64,000 nt of DNA from NCBI GenBank assembly GCA_016882485.1, contig VGPT01000002.1:1-64000 (forward strand). The letters run 5' to 3'. The notes beneath the pieces are model-generated. The model was not told the origin of the DNA, did no database searches, and saw nothing but the letters and a program-made list of their open reading frames with translations. The first letter of the stretch is position 1, and each line of letters opens with the position of its first letter. The translations under genes and the position numbers were made by a program. Shown in pieces: positions 62,681-64,000 of this stretch. The DNA comes from Cyanobacteria bacterium M_surface_10_m1_298. GTDB lineage: Bacteria; Cyanobacteriota; Cyanobacteriia; PCC-6307; Cyanobiaceae.

Positions 62681-63007
62681 ATGGATGAACTCCATCGCTC
62701 AGACTTTCAACCCGTGCTCCGCACCCTGCAGCAGAGCTTTGCCGGGGATCGAGGCGTGGGCCGTGCCTTTTGGCAGCTGGGGCTCTTAGAGAAGGTCATG
62801 GCGCACAACTTGACGCCCGATCGCCTGAAGGAAGCCTGCGATCTTGTGCGCTCCTACGAGCTGGCTGTGGATTACGTGATGGAGGCTTCTGATCTCCACG
62901 AGGCCTGGAGTCGATCGTTGGAGGTGTTGACGGCCACCAACGATCTGCTCGCCTGGGCGGCTGAGCTGAACCTGATCGTGTCTCGCTCAGCGAAGTCTGA
63001 GTTTTAG
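62681..63007 (+). CDS. Conserved hypothetical protein
   Basis: 108-aa ORF MDELHRSDFQPVLRTLQQSFAGDRGVGRAFWQLGLLEKVM... Confidence 0.55.
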   Translation: MDELHRSDFQPVLRTLQQSFAGDRGVGRAFWQLGLLEKVMAHNLTPDRLKEACDLVRSYELAVDYVMEASDLHEAWSRSLEVLTATNDLLAWAAELNLIVSRSAKSEF

Positions 63008-63201
63008 AGGGTGCTCTGCCACTCCATCAGCAGGTCGTAGCGCCACTCGGGCCGAATCAGCTCGCTGGGAAACACGGCGAAGCGATGCTCCGGGTAGCTG
63101 GTAGCCGCCAGTTGCTTCGCTTCCTGACGGTTGTGGGCCACCACATGGAAACGGCCGTAATCGAGATGCCCCGAATGAAAGACCTCGTAGATCCGTTTCA
63201 T
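63004..63201 (-). CDS. Small hypothetical protein
   Basis: MKRIYEVFHSGHLDYGRFHVVAHNRQEAKQLAATSYPEHRFAVFPSELI... Confidence 0.55.
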   Translation of the reverse strand: MKRIYEVFHSGHLDYGRFHVVAHNRQEAKQLAATSYPEHRFAVFPSELIRPEWRYDLLMEWQSTL

Positions 63202-63260
63202 CAGCCAATGCCTCTGCTGCTTTCCCCTGGCCTAGCAAGCGATGGAGGGTTGTGTCAGCT

Positions 63261-63476
63261 TCAGCTGAGATACCAGCGCACCAGGGCGATCACCTGGCCA
63301 GCCGGACCGTGACCGCTGATCCATTCGCCAACCAGGGCCGCCGCGAATCCAACCATGGCCACGCGGCCGTTCAGGCGCTCCACGGCCTCGAGGGCTGCAG
63401 TGTTCCAGGGCCGCGCGCTGGTCATGCTGCGGCCGAAGGCTTCAACCGGCTCGTAATGGAAGTCCTGAGGGGCCAT
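63261..63476 (-). CDS. hli: High light-inducible protein (HLIP)
   Basis: ERLNGRVAMVGFAAALVGEWISGHG (ExxNGRxAMxGF). Confidence 0.92.
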   Translation of the reverse strand: MAPQDFHYEPVEAFGRSMTSARPWNTAALEAVERLNGRVAMVGFAAALVGEWISGHGPAGQVIALVRWYLS

Positions 63477-63491
63477 GGAGGGAGCGAAGGA

Positions 63492-63728
63492 TCAGAAACA
63501 GAACGGCAGGTATTGGGTGTGGCACGCCGCATAGCCATCCACCAGGGCGCCGAGGCCGATCTGGTGAACGATGCCCTGGCCGGTCAGCCCCTCGGTGATC
63601 ACGCCGATCACAATGCCCAGCATCGCCATGCGTCCGTTGAAGCGCTCCACCTGCTGCAGCTGCTGCTGGTGAATCGACTGCTCAGCGCGGTTGCGGCACC
63701 AGGTGTCGCTGACTTGGTTGGTCTGCAT
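63492..63728 (-). CDS. hli: High light-inducible protein (HLIP)
   Basis: ERFNGRMAMLGIVIGVITEGLTGQG. Confidence 0.92.
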   Translation of the reverse strand: MQTNQVSDTWCRNRAEQSIHQQQLQQVERFNGRMAMLGIVIGVITEGLTGQGIVHQIGLGALVDGYAACHTQYLPFCF

Positions 63729-63741
63729 CGTGCTCTCCAGT

Positions 63742-63858
63742 TCAGGGGCGAGTGGAGCCGAGGTCGCTGGGCCGGGACAGCACGTAAACCACACCTGCGG
63801 TGAGCAGAGCGCCGATCACAACCATCGCCGTGATGGCGATCCCGTAGTCCGCTTCCAT
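63742..63858 (-). CDS. 38-aa single-TM micro-protein upstream of HLIPs (not in ORF track)
   Basis: MEADYGIAITAMVVIGALLTAGVVYVLSRPSDLGSTRP*. Confidence 0.55.
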   Translation of the reverse strand: MEADYGIAITAMVVIGALLTAGVVYVLSRPSDLGSTRP

Positions 63859-64000
63859 GGCCTCGTTGCGTTTGATGAAGCCACTGTAACAGGATGTAAC
63901 GGCTTAAGGGTGACGGGTTTTCTCTGTTTGGTTTCGATCGGCCTGTTCAGGCCGGGGAGTGGCCGGGTCGAGCAGCACGGCTTTCATCAGGCCTGCCATG

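Noticed and set aside
1-64000. CRISPR arrays, IS elements, prophage or integrase genes
   Set aside because: No regularly spaced direct repeats, transposase motifs or phage structural genes were seen on either strand.

Overview
The window looks like the chromosome of a marine or brackish picocyanobacterium (Synechococcus/Cyanobium type). The main pointers are an SLH porin, NdhL, two HLIPs, a phycocyanin beta gene, cyAbrB, FutA/FutB-type iron uptake genes, Nif11-type proteins and MreB. I saw no IS element, prophage or CRISPR array. The most interesting region is about 21.4-35.6 kb. It holds two DUF2231 membrane proteins, a coxBAC operon whose CoxII has lost the CuA ligands (ARTO-like) and whose CoxI carries the A2-type YSHPxVY motif, two paralogous GMC flavoproteins (one with a CxxCxxCxxxxC cluster), a GH63-like glucosidase, and then DoxX, VOC, SMP-30, cupin and SDR genes. 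This could be a sugar/glycoside oxidation module wired to a quinol oxidase. Other highlights: an orphan phycocyanin beta gene with a 1-nt frameshift and no cpcA beside it; an iron island with three near-identical 15-nt Fur-like motifs and an unlisted 46-aa Cys/Lys-rich ORF divergent from ferritin; a truncated methyltransferase; tandem DUF3721 genes beside a MerR regulator; three Nif11-type proteins, one fused to a cupin; an intronless tRNA-Leu(UAA); and several single-TM micro-ORFs below the ORF-track cutoff. All family assignments are by eye from motifs; no searches were run.
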